Source: Paramacrobiotus metropolitanus
Lineage: Eukaryota; Tardigrada; Eutardigrada; Parachela; Macrobiotidae
Length of the DNA: 35,682 nucleotides
Direction: 5' to 3'
NCBI RefSeq assembly: GCF_019649055.1
Contig: NW_026570588.1
Span: forward strand, 1 to 35,682
Part shown: in pieces, positions 19,790-30,269 of the stretch
Numbering within the stretch: position 1 is the stretch's first letter
Layout of the letters: each line of letters opens with the position of its first letter
Notes under the pieces: generated by a model
The model's input: the letters and a program-made list of their open reading frames with translations, nothing else
Told to the model about the DNA's origin: nothing
The model's database searches: none
Program-made: the position numbers and the translations under genes

Positions 19790-20118
19790 TCAGAGCCTGA
19801 GTTTGTCGGTAAGAGACAGCGGTTGGTCAGAGTAAGAGTTTCATTGGTCAGAGTCAGAGTTTGAGTGGTCAGAGTCAGAGTTTGAGTGGTCAGAGTCAGA
19901 CTTTGGGTGGTCAGAGTCAGAGTGGTCAGAGTCAGAGTGGTCAGAGTTTGAGTGGTCAGAGTCAGAGTTTGAGTGGTCAGAGTCAGAGTTTGAGTGGTCA
20001 GAGTCAGACTTTGGGTGGTCAGAGTCAGAGTGGTCAGAGTCAGAGTGGTCAGAGTTTGAGTGGTCAGAGTCAGAGTTTGAGTGGTCAGAGTCAGAGTCAG
20101 AGTCAGAGCTTGAGCGCG
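19790..20118. repeat. Minisatellite, copy 2
   Basis: Tandem array of GTCAGAGTCAGAGTTTGAGTG-type words with a higher-order unit of about 110 bp (two nearly identical blocks, with CAGACTTTGGGTGGTCAGAG recurring near 19907 and 20006). The right edge, CAGAGCTTGAGCGCGGGCC, is the reverse complement of the edge of the array at 1176-1343. Confidence 0.9.
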
Positions 20119-20149
20119 GGCCTTCTCAAACGATTGGAACGAAAATACT

Positions 20150-21109
20150 AGTACATATGATTTTTTAACAGGAAACAACGTCACAAGTTCTTTGGCGAAA
20201 AAATCAAAATTCACTCGCTGGCTAGGATTTTTGCAATGGAACTCTGTGGAATCCTGTAAATTATCGGATGCAGGATTAATACTTTTAAGGTACGATTAAG
20301 AATGAATGGTCGCGCGCGTCGCTCTCATTTTATTACACGGCTTAACTCGCTTGATCGTTTAAAGTTTAAAGCCAGCTAAAACCCGGATTCCCTCATTGGC
20401 TTCTCCTCGTCGTGATCTGCATGTGCCGCTTTTATTTTACGGAGACTTTGCTTCCCACCAAATAGGCCCATTTATTTTCGCAGCCTGATTATTGCCTGTT
20501 TCTACGGAATTGATGTTACTTGGCCGGTGTGATCTTGCAGAAGCGTTAGCGTAGTTAGGTAAGATTTGGCCCGGTACATAGTACCAAATTCGGGTGCATA
20601 CACGGGAACTTTCGCTGTTCGGTCGTGGCCGGCGGAAAGGGTCGGTCCGTGGCCCACATGAGACTCCGAGGGATGTGCTTCCAGCCATCTTGACAGTCAC
20701 TGACTAAACGGGGAAAGCAGATTAGCGTCTCATCTATTACTGACCGGGCTTCAAAACTGCATCCGCATGCAAATCCTGCTCTAGAGGATTATAATGCCGT
20801 TCGCCCAGTTGTAATTAAGGGAATCGCGACTGGTATAAAAAAATTTATCCTGTTTTTAACAACCAACATGGGAAAAACAATCAGTATACGAATAAAGATG
20901 TCCGCTATACTGTTGCAAGCGTTGGTACAGGAAATACAATGATTTTACTCATGTACACGGCACGCTATCGATCTATGGCCGAATCGCATGGAGAACTTAC
21001 GGATGCATAAACGATGGAAGTTGCGCGCTCTGTTTCCAATCGCAGGCAGTACTTTTCCATTCGTATTTATCTGGCTCAACGCAGTATCTCCGCTCATTTT
21101 GCGAATTAG
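20150..21109. other. No recognised gene; one R1 terminal fragment
   Basis: An R1 left terminus (TTTGGCCCGGTACATAGTAC near 20568, then GGGAACTTTCGCTG) occupies about 20560-20620. The flanking DNA has no supported ORF. Confidence 0.4.
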
Positions 21110-21945
21110 TGGCATTCTGGATAATGGTATGCTGGCGTTTTCCGTAAAGTTTCGACTCTGTGTCAGGATTTTTGAACAGCAATCAAGTTGTACCAATTTC
21201 AGGATGATCTACTAGTATTGAAAGATATCTTAAAATTCCACTTCCAGTTCTTCGTTATGGTTCTCCGAGTTCGCGATTATACGTGCGAGCGGTTATAGCA
21301 ATCAGCGTAAATGACAGTCTCCAGGAATTAGCGTTCATTCAATAACAACGCATACCTCTGGGACGGTTCTCCCGAGCATAAAAGTAATAGATAGGAGATC
21401 AAGTACAGTTCAACTAGAACGTTTTCAAGTTTCGGCATCAATGTTTTATCGAAATCAAACGGAAAACTCGACGGTCTCTTAATAACAAGAAAACATTCAG
21501 GTATAACAGCTTAACGAACCCAGACTGCGAAGAACCTCTTGCAGATGAAGAGGCGAGCAATAACTGAACACTGATTACAGTTCACTGGTAACAAAATCAT
21601 GGTGTAACCAAAAAATATGCTGTAGTTAAACTAGTTTTTGTCGACTAGAAAAGTCGAAACAAAAAACTTCCTGGGCCGAGTTTTTCGGAAAAAAAACTGA
21701 TAAAAAGATGCCAGAAATCGGTTTGCCGAAAGATCCAAAACGTACGCATTGCTGTACAAGAATGATTTTATTATTAGAATCTCGACTTATTCACCGGAAA
21801 CGAAAGTTGACTCGACTGGCACAACGCCACCATCGGCCGGCGGCTAGGTGATTAGTGTCAGTAGCCATCTTCTTGATTTAGTATTATCGGGTTTTTATGT
21901 ACATGTATTCTGTTTTCTATCTGCTGATTCGTGCTGACTTTCGAC
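21110..21945. repeat. Dispersed repeat R3, copy 1
   Basis: About 830 bp aligns by eye with 28800-29625 in the same orientation. Shared runs include GTTTCGACTCTGT, TTTTTGAACAGCAA, TCTGGGACGGTTCTC and GATTAGTGTCAGTAGCCA. The most conserved stretch is near the right end (ACAACGCCACCATCGGCCGG). Read on the minus strand, both copies keep a short CCSK-x3-QSRN-x-TE peptide near the left end, so R3 may include part of a duplicated gene with its upstream region. Confidence 0.75.
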
Positions 21946-22283
21946 AAAAAGCATTTTTCAAGATGTACCAGAAACCACTGCTTCATATCAGGTCCTTCCT
22001 CCGTGTTCTGCGCTTTGCCTTGCTAGTGCAACACTCAATACGAGTACCGTACATTCGCGAAGCGCGTTTCCTGGCAAATTTGGAAGGTCGTGTTTTGGTC
22101 AAGCGCCGCGACAAATTAGCAACGTGTCGCCTCGAACCAATTAAGATACTATGACTTCTCAAACCGAAAGATACCATGATTGCTCTGTGTTTCGTGCAGA
22201 GGCGCCAATGGAGACGCTCACTCTTACCGAAGTTTATCAGCGAAAAGTGTCCCTGGAAGGCGTCCTGACATTTCGTACCGAAA

Positions 22284-22795
22284 GTGCGCGAGATAAGGCG
22301 CTTAATATTCAAAACTCAACAAATGCCCCTTTCAAGACGCTTGTGGTACCAAAAAATTACATTTCCCGTGATTCTCAAGAATGTGGACGATGAAAATCGT
22401 AACTCTTTCTGCCGGCGAAATATCGACTCCCTTGAGGTGATCCATAAACAGAAGCCCGATGATGATACGCGTTATTGTGGTATTGGCATTGGACACATAT
22501 GGATCGATTTCAACAATGAAAAACACTACGTACAGCAATGAATGGCGAGAAATCGGTTGCATGTATATGCAACTGGTGGATGGACTGTCATCCCCAGCTC
22601 CATGGTTTTACGCTGTTTCAAGTGTAACAAATATGGCCACAAAATCAGGGAATGCCAATCGCCAGTTCTCATTTGCGGGAACTGTTGCCAGCAGCATTTC
22701 GTACGAGATTGTGTAAAGATCTGCCAAATTATAAATTTAATGTCCTAACTGTTTTGAAAATCATGTAGCCGGCTCACTGGATTGTCGGGTACAAA
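22284..22795 (+). pseudogene. Non-LTR retrotransposon ORF1 (zinc-knuckle) remnant
   Basis: One frame from 22284 runs through a VILKNVD-type segment and a basic region, is cut by a TGA just before 22542, and continues into CFKCNKYGHKIREC (C-x2-C-x4-H-x4-C) and CGNCCQQHFVRDC. A third knuckle, CPNCFENHVAGSLDC, follows in a different frame from about 22738. Three consecutive CCHC-type knuckles are typical of ORF1 (gag-like) proteins of Jockey/CR1-type non-LTR retrotransposons, which bind the element RNA. The nonsense codon and frameshift, and the lack of any reverse transcriptase downstream, make this a dead fragment. An LTR-element gag is the alternative, but the third-knuckle pattern favours a LINE. 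Confidence 0.7.
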
Positions 22796-22813
22796 GGTTG
22801 GTATGTGCACCGA

Positions 22814-22856
22814 TTCAACTGCCCTGTCACAGGACCACAGTGACAGGGCAGTTGAA
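22814..22856. repeat. Perfect hairpin, 17-bp arms, 9-nt loop
   Basis: TTCAACTGCCCTGTCAC (22814-22830) is followed by nine bases and the exact reverse complement (22840-22856). It lies just after the ORF1 remnant. It could be read as a terminator-like stem, but there is no T run. Confidence 0.9.
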
Positions 22857-24057
22857 TTTGGTCGATGGTATGGTAATTCGGCTGTTATTTGAGGACGTTA
22901 GATATTAACCTTTTGCTGCAACTTAAATTATGCGGAATGGCAACCGTGATTGTACAGCTTTTTAACGCTTTCTAAAGGGCTTTTTAAAGGATTATACCGC
23001 TTTTTAAAGGTCACCGTGAGCTTCCCTCTCGTAAAGGCACCGCATTTTAACAAGTGGTACAATTTGATACGACTACATGTGCACTTTTCGGATATTCTTT
23101 GTGCGATGAAGTGTGCGGTGCAATAGCTCAGCTGTACAGATGAAGTTTAAATTTTACAAAGAAAGTAAAAAAACTAATTTTACTATGCGTTGTCGGTTCC
23201 GCAATTACTAAAGAGACGGGTGCTGGCAACATTGCACATGATACGAGTTAGAAACTACTAGGCCAGCTATGTATGGCTCAGTGCTTTGTATATGACCGGA
23301 TACGACCCTGAAAAGCCAAGTGTATTGCACATTAACAGTGTCCTTATGTTTGGGAAGCATTCTTGCAAAAAATAAAGCGCTGTGCGCTGATACTCCACGA
23401 GTTGATGCACCACGAGCGAACAATACGATATCGTTATCATCGGAGCCAAATGACCTTTCTCAAGATTCGGTCCGTAAAGAAGTGTTTTCGGTAGCAAACT
23501 GGTGAGCACCAGAATTCAAGCAGAAGCAAGAATTCGCATTTTGTAAATTTTGTTCGGCCGATCTACTGGGGTCCCTAAAGACAATACACAAGGTCTGGTG
23601 CCCCGGGCTATTGGCGCATGTACTACAGGCACAGACTAGAAGATCTGTTGATCGCACTGTCGCTGTAATGTAACAAGCCTTCTTTTCAGTTTTGGGTGTC
23701 CAGTTTTTGCATCATTGGCCAACCGAACTGACAATATGTGATAACTTTCATGCATTATTTGTTTGATTTTTTTATTTCATTTCTAGTTCCTTTAAGGCAA
23801 GCATAAAACATTATTTCGTCTAGCGGTTACAGAGCAGTATAATTACGGTGCAGTTCGGCAGATCTATGGAGAAAGCAGCCCATTCCTGTCGGGCCCGCCA
23901 ACAATTAGCAGGTCGAGCGGGCATCTTGCGCCCGTAAACCAGGAGCATAGTTTATTGATGCGTGAGTAATGTACGCGCCAGCAGATGTGAGCATTGACTA
24001 CAAGAATAACGCTATGCCTCGACTTCGTGCATGACTTTTAAATGTTCATTGAAATAC
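22857..24057. other. No recognised gene
   Basis: Short ORFs only. A CTTTTTAAAGG word repeats around 22960-23010. No domain, splice pair or RNA gene is supported. Confidence 0.4.
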
Positions 24058-24194
24058 CTGTACAGTACAATAAAAAGCCACTTTATATGGATCTCGCGAA
24101 GCTGACAGTCGCTTTCACTGCAATAGCCAATATCTGTAGAGTAGTCCAAAACATTTTCAAATGAGATTAAGTCGAATTCTGGTGCTGCTGCCAT
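24058..24194 (-). CDS. Possible first exon of an unknown protein
   Basis: An ATG at 24194-24192 opens MAAAPEFDLISFENVLDYST and an acidic, Cys-containing continuation (GYCSESDCQL). The frame ends at a donor-like TACAG|GTATTT at 24058. Composition and start context look protein-like, but I found no partner exon and recognise no family. Confidence 0.3.
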
Positions 24195-24530
24195 CAATCA
24201 GCGCTAATCGTTTTGAATTGGGAAGGTAGGGGATTTCTTCCGAATTCTGAGCCCCCATTCCGCATACGGTAGTATAATTGGCACGAATGTTATTGGCATG
24301 GTCAAACGGTTGCCCTGAGCGTCTCAGACACGGAAGAGTTCGTGGCTGCCGTAGATAGCCATGCGACTCAGTGAGGATACGTCAAGCCGGCGCCAATCCG
24401 CATCGTCCCACATTTGTACCGTCCCATCCGCTTCAAAGCCGCTGAACCCGCAACGTCCGAAACCCCACATTATCATTATTGTAGTTATTACTGTAGTTGC
24501 AATAATAATAACCAAATATTTAATGTTAAT

Positions 24531-24601
24531 TGCCCATGCCCTGGTGGTAGTACGTCTCGCTTTAAGATTGTATATCCTGGGTTCGATTCCTAGGTGGGTA
24601 A
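24531..24601 (+). tRNA. tRNA-like sequence (pseudogene or SINE head)
   Basis: 71 nt with an A-box-like TGGTGGTAGTACG and a B box GGGTTCGATTCC. The acceptor ends pair fully (TGCCCAT with GTGGGTA, two wobbles), and the T arm is a complete five-pair stem (CTGGG with CCTAG, one wobble). The D arm and anticodon arm do not form normally, and the best seven-base loop lacks the invariant U33. It is therefore more likely a tRNA pseudogene or the head of a tRNA-derived SINE than a working tRNA. Confidence 0.45.
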
Positions 24602-25609
24602 CTTTTATCTCATAAAACCAAATCAAAAAAAGTACAAAATTTTCAAAATTAAACGAAAAAATTTTTCAATAGCTTAAAACCCCAAAGGTTTTCATATATG
24701 GGTATAAAGTCTCCGTAATGGAGTTTGCTATAATAAAAATAATATTAATAATATTAACAGTATTAATAATCAGACATGCACATACATTTCCGGTTCGTGA
24801 AACGCCCGCTGCCAGTGGCCGTGCGTTGCCCACTTACAGGAAGATGTACTCGCGGATGGCCGCCCACTCCTCGGGATAGGCCAGCGTGCGCACCCAGCGC
24901 GCGTGCACCGCCGTGACCTTTGCTATCATTTCCGCGGTGACCGGCGGGAAGTGGGCGTCCACCGCGTGCATGAAGCGCGCCGACATGCGCGTGCGGCCGT
25001 CGCTGCAGCCGCGGAATGGAGACGCGCAGCTGGTCAACGTCCAATGCGCAGGACTCTGGCGTCAGGTGCCGCATGCGGTCCTGCTCGCGGGCCCGCAGGA
25101 GATGGGCGGGTGGGCGGAACGTCAGGTAGGGATCGCACTCAAAGGCGTAGTACATCGTCGAGCCGAAGAGCTGGCCGACCGTCCAGTTGCACAGCAGCAG
25201 GGCGTCGCACAGGTGCTTAAACCTGAAGGCCAGCAGTGTGGCCGGGTGACGAGAGGGCGCGTGGCGCGAGCGGCGGGGGACTGGTGTAGTCTTTGAAGGC
25301 GATGCAGCGCAGATGGATGCGGTTGTCTTGCAACCAGGGCAGTAACACTGTGACGTGACTGGAAGGAAGGAGCGGCAGCAGCGTCAGACTGATGGTGGCG
25401 GGCGTGATGGAGCGGCTCATGAGGCTGGCCGCTTTGAAGCAGTTGTCCGTGTCCTATTGCAGCGGCCAGCAGCTTTCGAAGGACAGGCTGACGTGCTCCG
25501 CCATTCGAGAGTGGCTCAGCAATAACTGCCACAACGCGCACACCCTGTCGCAGTAGTGAACACCATCAGGCAACAATCACGCGTAAAACCCGAGTCCGAT
25601 CGTTTGCAT

Positions 25610-26005
25610 GATCAGTTCGGCCGAGGCTCAGTTCGGCCGATGCTCACGTCGGCACCGCTCATTTCGTAACAGTACATTTAGTCATCTTTACTTTTTCACG
25701 TTTTCATAGTTCCTGTTGTGTTTCTTAAGTTTCCTTAGGTTTTCTTAAGTTATTTGCAAGGATTCTTAGGTTTTTCACAATTGCAGAAAGCCTATGAAAA
25801 CATAGGAAAGCCTATGTTTTCATAGGCTTTCCTGGTATCTTAGGTTTCTTAGGTTTTCATAGGTTTTCCTGGTATTCTTAGGTTCCTCAGGTTTACGTTA
25901 CCGTCAAAGTTACGTCGAGATTAACGTTTTCTTGCACTAATTAAACCAAAACGAGCGTCGGCCGAAATTTCATGCGGCCCAAATGAGTGGCGGCCGAAGT
26001 GATCG
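25610..26005. repeat. Foldback element in the F-box intron
   Basis: The outer parts carry inverted TTCGGCCGA-GCTC words: left GTTCGGCCGAGGCTCAGTTC (from about 25616), right TCGGCCGAAATTTCATGCGG and GGCGGCCGAAGTGATCG (to about 26005). The inner parts are degenerate CTTAGGTTT-type repeats in mirrored orientation. The exact centre is a perfect hairpin: GAAAGCCTATGAAAACATAGG at 25786-25806 (21 bp) minus its final base fits here, loop AAAG, and the complement at 25811-25831. It sits within the intron that splits the F-box coding sequence. Confidence 0.7.
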
Positions 26006-26220
26006 GTAGCCCGTAAAACCATTCAATGTGACGGAATGTCATCGTACCTCTTAGTCCTCATTTGCGAGTGTAGGTCCAGATGGGCCAGGATCTTCCTGAC
26101 GAGATGTGCCGGCTGTTCACCAATTTGCGCGGTCGCCTGCTCAACGCTGCTTTCCACACCTGCAGCAACATTACAAGGAACATATGCTAAACTGCGAAAA
26201 AATAAGTCCTTGCATTTGTG

Positions 26221-26573
26221 TACTGTATTTTCACAAGTTTAAGGAACACGAAAATGCCCTAGGTCTGCTCGCATGCTCTGGTACACATGCCACTGATACC
26301 AGACTCACATTTCTTGGCCAATAAACACAGCGGTTTTGCACATAATAAAATAGTCAACAGATCTTTAGGAAAAAATGGTAAGTTTTGTGATTGTGTTAGT
26401 TGTAAAATGGGGCCCCGTAAGGCCGTAATGTGCAACAGTAAATTCAAAAATGATTTTAATTGCAATTTTTAATTTCAGAGCTCAGTGAGCAGCAATGAAC
26501 CTAGCTGCAGGCCGGGTGGCTGCGAGCAGATCAAGGGCATTTTCGTGTTCCTTAAACTTGTGAAAATACAGTA
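26221..26573. repeat. MITE-like element, 53-bp terminal inverted repeats
   Basis: The arm 26221-26273 (TACTGTATTTTCACAAGTTT onward) and the reverse complement of 26521-26573 differ at only two positions. The 247-bp interior has no ORF of note. It lies wholly inside the 539-bp intron between the second conserved block and the first F-box exon. The near-identity of the arms suggests recent activity. Confidence 0.85.
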
Positions 26574-27802
26574 TTACAAACAGGACAGAAAACTCGAGGC
26601 CGGATGATCGGTGTTCAGTTGATAGAAACGTATACGAAAAATCGAATAACATAAGAAAAATCGAAGCACACAAGCACAGTTGCCGCCAGTTTACTGACCG
26701 GCTCCCTGTAGACGGGCGTCACGAAACCGGAGGGACGGCAGATCGATCCGGCTGACTAGATGCGTCTCGAAGGCTCTGGCCAACGTAACCTCCGTCGTGT
26801 GGACCGCCTCCGCGCTCCTGCTGAAACTGGCGACAATAACGTGCAGCGACCCGGCTCCACGCGCAGGTGAAAGCGACACCGGCTAAACGGGTAGGGCACC
26901 GGCATTTCGCGGGTTGGTCGAAATGCTTTGAGCAACTGGCGAAATGCGTCGCGCAGGTGCTTGATAATGCGGGATCTGTCCGCGGCGTCGCTGAGGACGT
27001 CCTGCGCTGCGTCAAAGGGGATAACGTGCTTGGTGTAGAGCAAACCGCTGTGCTGCTGCAGCAACGGCGGATCCGTCGGCGGCCAGATACCGGCCACTTG
27101 GCCGTTAGCGGCTATTTCGAAGTGGGCGGTCGGATGGTGTTTCTGGCAGAAGCGGTGTGCAGCACAGGAGAGGCAGCCGGCAACCAGCAGCCGACTTTCA
27201 AGTGTCCGAATTTTTCTCGAAAACCAATCAATCAATTTCTCTCCAAATACACTTTCTAGAGTAATACGTTAACGAAAAAGCCGAAGCCGGTGTTTATTTG
27301 CCGAAAAAGGTTGACCCCAAAAAGCCGGCAGCCGGCAGATGGGTTGTGACCTCACGCTTTTTGTTTTCTCTACTTATTTAGAATTTCCTGTCTTAGCTTA
27401 AAAGGAGGCGAAGCCTCGTAGCAAAGGACAATAAACCAGTTATTATTATTACATCGCTGAAGGTAGCGCCGCCGGGTGGCGCGTCGAAAGAGCAGTGATC
27501 CGCCATTTCCGCCCCGCAATTAAGGCCACGTAGCATTTCGCATTACGGTTGACCACGAGAGCCGCATCGGTCTCCCAGTAGAAGGGCAGCGCCCAGATGC
27601 AGTTCATGCTTATCCACTTGGGCGTGATAATTATGGAATCAAAGTCTATATAGGCTTTGTCGTCCGCGATGTCTTGAATGTATCCTAGCCACCACGTGTC
27701 GTTATTTACGCGGACGGCCACCGTGTTCTGGTAACTCATCCCGTTGGCACTAACCAACAGCGCCCGATACCGTGTCATCGTGGGCTTGTTGTTTTTATCC
27801 AT

Positions 27803-28574
27803 CTGCAATGAAGACCCCCAACAGTATAATTATGTACAGATAGAAGATATGTATAATATACATATACAAACCGGTCCCTTGTGAACGTTACTAAGTAGAT
27901 TTACAGATATCTGTCGAAGTGGTTTACAAGAAACTTGTAATAATTTACAACTTTTTGTGGAACTGCTTGTAATTTTCCCAGTAAAAACGTACGTCGGTTT
28001 CGTGCGAAAGTTCACCCTTTATGAAGACTCCATACATGATAATAACAGCCTCAGTTTATGCCTTTTAGCTTTCGCTGCAAAAAGTTTGGAATTTGTCCAC
28101 TCTTTTTAATAGCATTTCTAGTAGTTTTTGCAGCACAGTCGCTTGTCGGCTTCGCGCTTTGTCCGAAAATATACAGCTAAGTGCTAACCATAACTTCGCA
28201 GCCGGAAAGGCCTGTTAGGTTCGTAACTTTCCTGGCGCTGTTAATTTCTAATGTCTATATAATTTCGCGATCAGAGAACAGCTGCTGCTACACGGAATAA
28301 TACTGCTACAGTACCGTACCGTATCTCCATAAGAATATTGAAATTAGGCATACCGTACAGTAAAAATGGGTAAAATATTAACTACCGTAGTGGTGTCGTA
28401 GCAGAACACGAAATACGGTGGTGTGGTGCTCAGCCGTACGAAAACTTGAAACTGTTTGGCAGTTGGCACTTTGGGGGATCGAGTCTTTGCGTAGAAATTC
28501 CTCCGCCGGAGTCAGCTGTAATCGGCCTCTCAGCAGGGCGCCATCCGAAGGAAACCGAGAAACGGCCGAAAACT
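27803..28574. other. No recognised gene; 5' flank of the degenerate F-box gene
   Basis: An acceptor directly precedes the ATG at 27802, so a 5' untranslated exon probably lies further upstream on the minus strand. I could not locate it. Confidence 0.35.
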
Positions 28575-28650
28575 GCACTGATGCGGGTATCGAACCCCGG
28601 CTATGTCGTTAGATCCGCGTAGGCAGTACCACGGCACCACGGCGCAGTGC
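28575..28650 (-). tRNA. tRNA-like sequence (pseudogene or SINE head)
   Basis: On the minus strand 76 nt begin GCACTGC and end TCAGTGC (six of seven acceptor pairs). An A-box-like GTGGTGCCGTGGTACTGC and an exact B-box GGTTCGATACC are present. Only three of five T-stem pairs form and the anticodon stem is poor. A tRNA-derived SINE or tRNA pseudogene is likely; it is not similar enough to 24531-24601 to be the same element. Confidence 0.4.
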
Positions 28651-28799
28651 GTTGAAATCCTCGACTGTGCATGAGCCGCTACTCTCTTTACAGGTCGCTT
28701 CGAAGAATCGGCCGATTACATTCTATTCCCGTCGTCGGTTGCGACTGAGCAGATCGATGAAAATGCCATTCTGTCCCACGACCATCACGTGTGACGGTG

Positions 28800-29625
28800 T
28801 GAGCACCCTTTAATTCCAGAACATCTAGGATCAGCGTGTCAATTTCCGTAGGGTTTCGACTCTGTAGCACGGTTTTTGAACAGCAAGCAAGGAGTATCAA
28901 TTTCAGGACGATATGCTAGTACCGGTATTGAAAGACATCCGATAATTCCACTTCTAAATTCTTCATTACGGTTCTCCGAGTTATCGGTTATATGTGTGAG
29001 CGGTTTTAACCATTAGCGTAAATGATGACTCTACGAATTAACCTTCGCTGAATAGCAACGCATATCTCTGGGACGGTTCTCTCGAGCATACACGTAATAC
29101 AATTTATAGGAGATAAAAATCAAGCGAGAAACTCGGCGGCCTCCTGATAACAAGAAAACATTTAGGTATAAGTATAACAGCTTAACCAAGCCAGACTGCG
29201 GGAAACCCTTTGCAGAAGAGGCGAGCAATAATAACCGAACACAGATTATAATTCACTATTAACAAGATCATGATGGAACCTAAAATATACTGTAGTTAAC
29301 TTGTTCCTGTCGACTAGAAAATTAGAGACAAGAAACTGTCTGGGCCGTGTTTATCGAAGAAAACGCATAAAATGACGCCAGAAATCGGTTTGTCAAAAGA
29401 CTCAAAACCTACAAATTGCTGTACAAGAATAATTTTGCTATAAGAATCTCGAATTATTCACCGGAAACGGAAACGGACTCGCCTGACACAACGCCACCAT
29501 CGGCCGGCGGCTAGGTGATTAGTGTCAGTAGCCACCTTCCAGTTTAGATTTATCGGTAGAAAATGCGGTTTTTATCTACATGCAGTCTATTTTCTATCAT
29601 TCTGCTGATTCGTGTCTGTTTCAAG
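28800..29625. repeat. Dispersed repeat R3, copy 2
   Basis: Partner of 21110-21945 in the same orientation, with many small substitutions and indels. The conserved tail includes CAACGCCACCATCGGCCGGC and GGCTAGGTGATTAGTGTCAG. To the left the two copies diverge, with only short peptide-level resemblance on the minus strand. Confidence 0.75.
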
Positions 29626-30269
29626 AAGTACTTACACGCAGAAAATATATTGAAAGTCTGCGATTATTTACGAAATTCCAGAAAAAAATTTTACCTTGCA
29701 ATTTACCAAGGCTTGTTAAGTGGAAGTCTGCGATTTGAGAGACAACCGAAATGTGCTATCTCGTTGGTGACTGACACTGTTAATAATATGTACAGGTATT
29801 TCCATATTAACTAAAAGCAAGAGAGCTGTGTACTCTGTATTCTCAGTACTATTCTGTACAATCGCTATTTTTTATAATGCGCATTAGTCATATCATAATA
29901 TAACTAAGCATAATACTCTGTGTGTTTAGTGATATTCTTATCATATTTATGCGCGTACTCTGCGCTTGTTCAATTCTAGGAAAATCACTCATGTATAAAA
30001 GTACAAAACAAATTACTTACCGCGGCACATAGGGAGGCTCCAAATTGAGAAAAATCTCATATTTTGTAGAAAGTAAGAATATCAACATAGTATATCTAAA
30101 AAAAGTTCGTCTGCTAAGGTAAACACGGCGTGGCCAAACAAGAATTAACTGCCGCTACATGTTAATGCACTGCGTATACGTACGGGCTGTTTCCGCAATT
30201 TCGATTTGCCTCGGCCTTCTCCCCCGGCCAACGGTAACCACTACATTCGCAAATCGTCCCGGACAATTC
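29626..30269. other. No secure gene
   Basis: AT-rich DNA. A minus-strand frame at about 30165-30270 (segment NCPGRFANVVVTVG) may be a frameshifted continuation of the coding remnant at 30270-30676. Confidence 0.3.

Larger units (their letters stand above)
24838..27802 (-). pseudogene. F-box protein with Tudor-like N-terminus, degenerate copy
   Basis: Exons, minus strand: 27802 (ATG right after ATTGCAG) to about 27450; about 27235-26699; 26159-26048; 25544-24838. The first holds WWLGYIQDI...YIDFDS...WI, a Tudor/Agenet-like SH3-barrel pattern also in the intact paralogue at 32457. The second holds GLLYTKHVIPFD and CRFHLRV. The third ends PAHLVRKILAHLDLHSQMRT and joins through AAGAG|GTACGA to VCALWQLLLS, completing an F-box; phases agree (26699 phase 1, 26048 phase 2). 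The C-terminal exon has leucine-rich, LRR-like sequence (ISLTLLPLLPSSHVTVLLPW). F-box proteins recruit substrates to SCF ubiquitin ligases. Breaks: a one-base deletion after GRCT, TAG at 25454-25456, and frameshifts near 25280 and 25030. Decay or assembly error. Confidence 0.7.

Noticed and set aside
19723-20214. Long repetitive ORFs (Thr/Leu on minus, Ser/Gly/Gln on plus)
   Set aside because: Translation artefacts of the second minisatellite, open in several frames because the repeat lacks stops.
22831-22860. Rho-independent-type terminator at the 22814 hairpin
   Set aside because: No U tract follows, and the context is eukaryotic.
24886-25296. Plus ORFs over the GC-rich block
   Set aside because: Antisense to the F-box C-terminal exon, whose minus-strand pieces give coherent leucine-rich protein.
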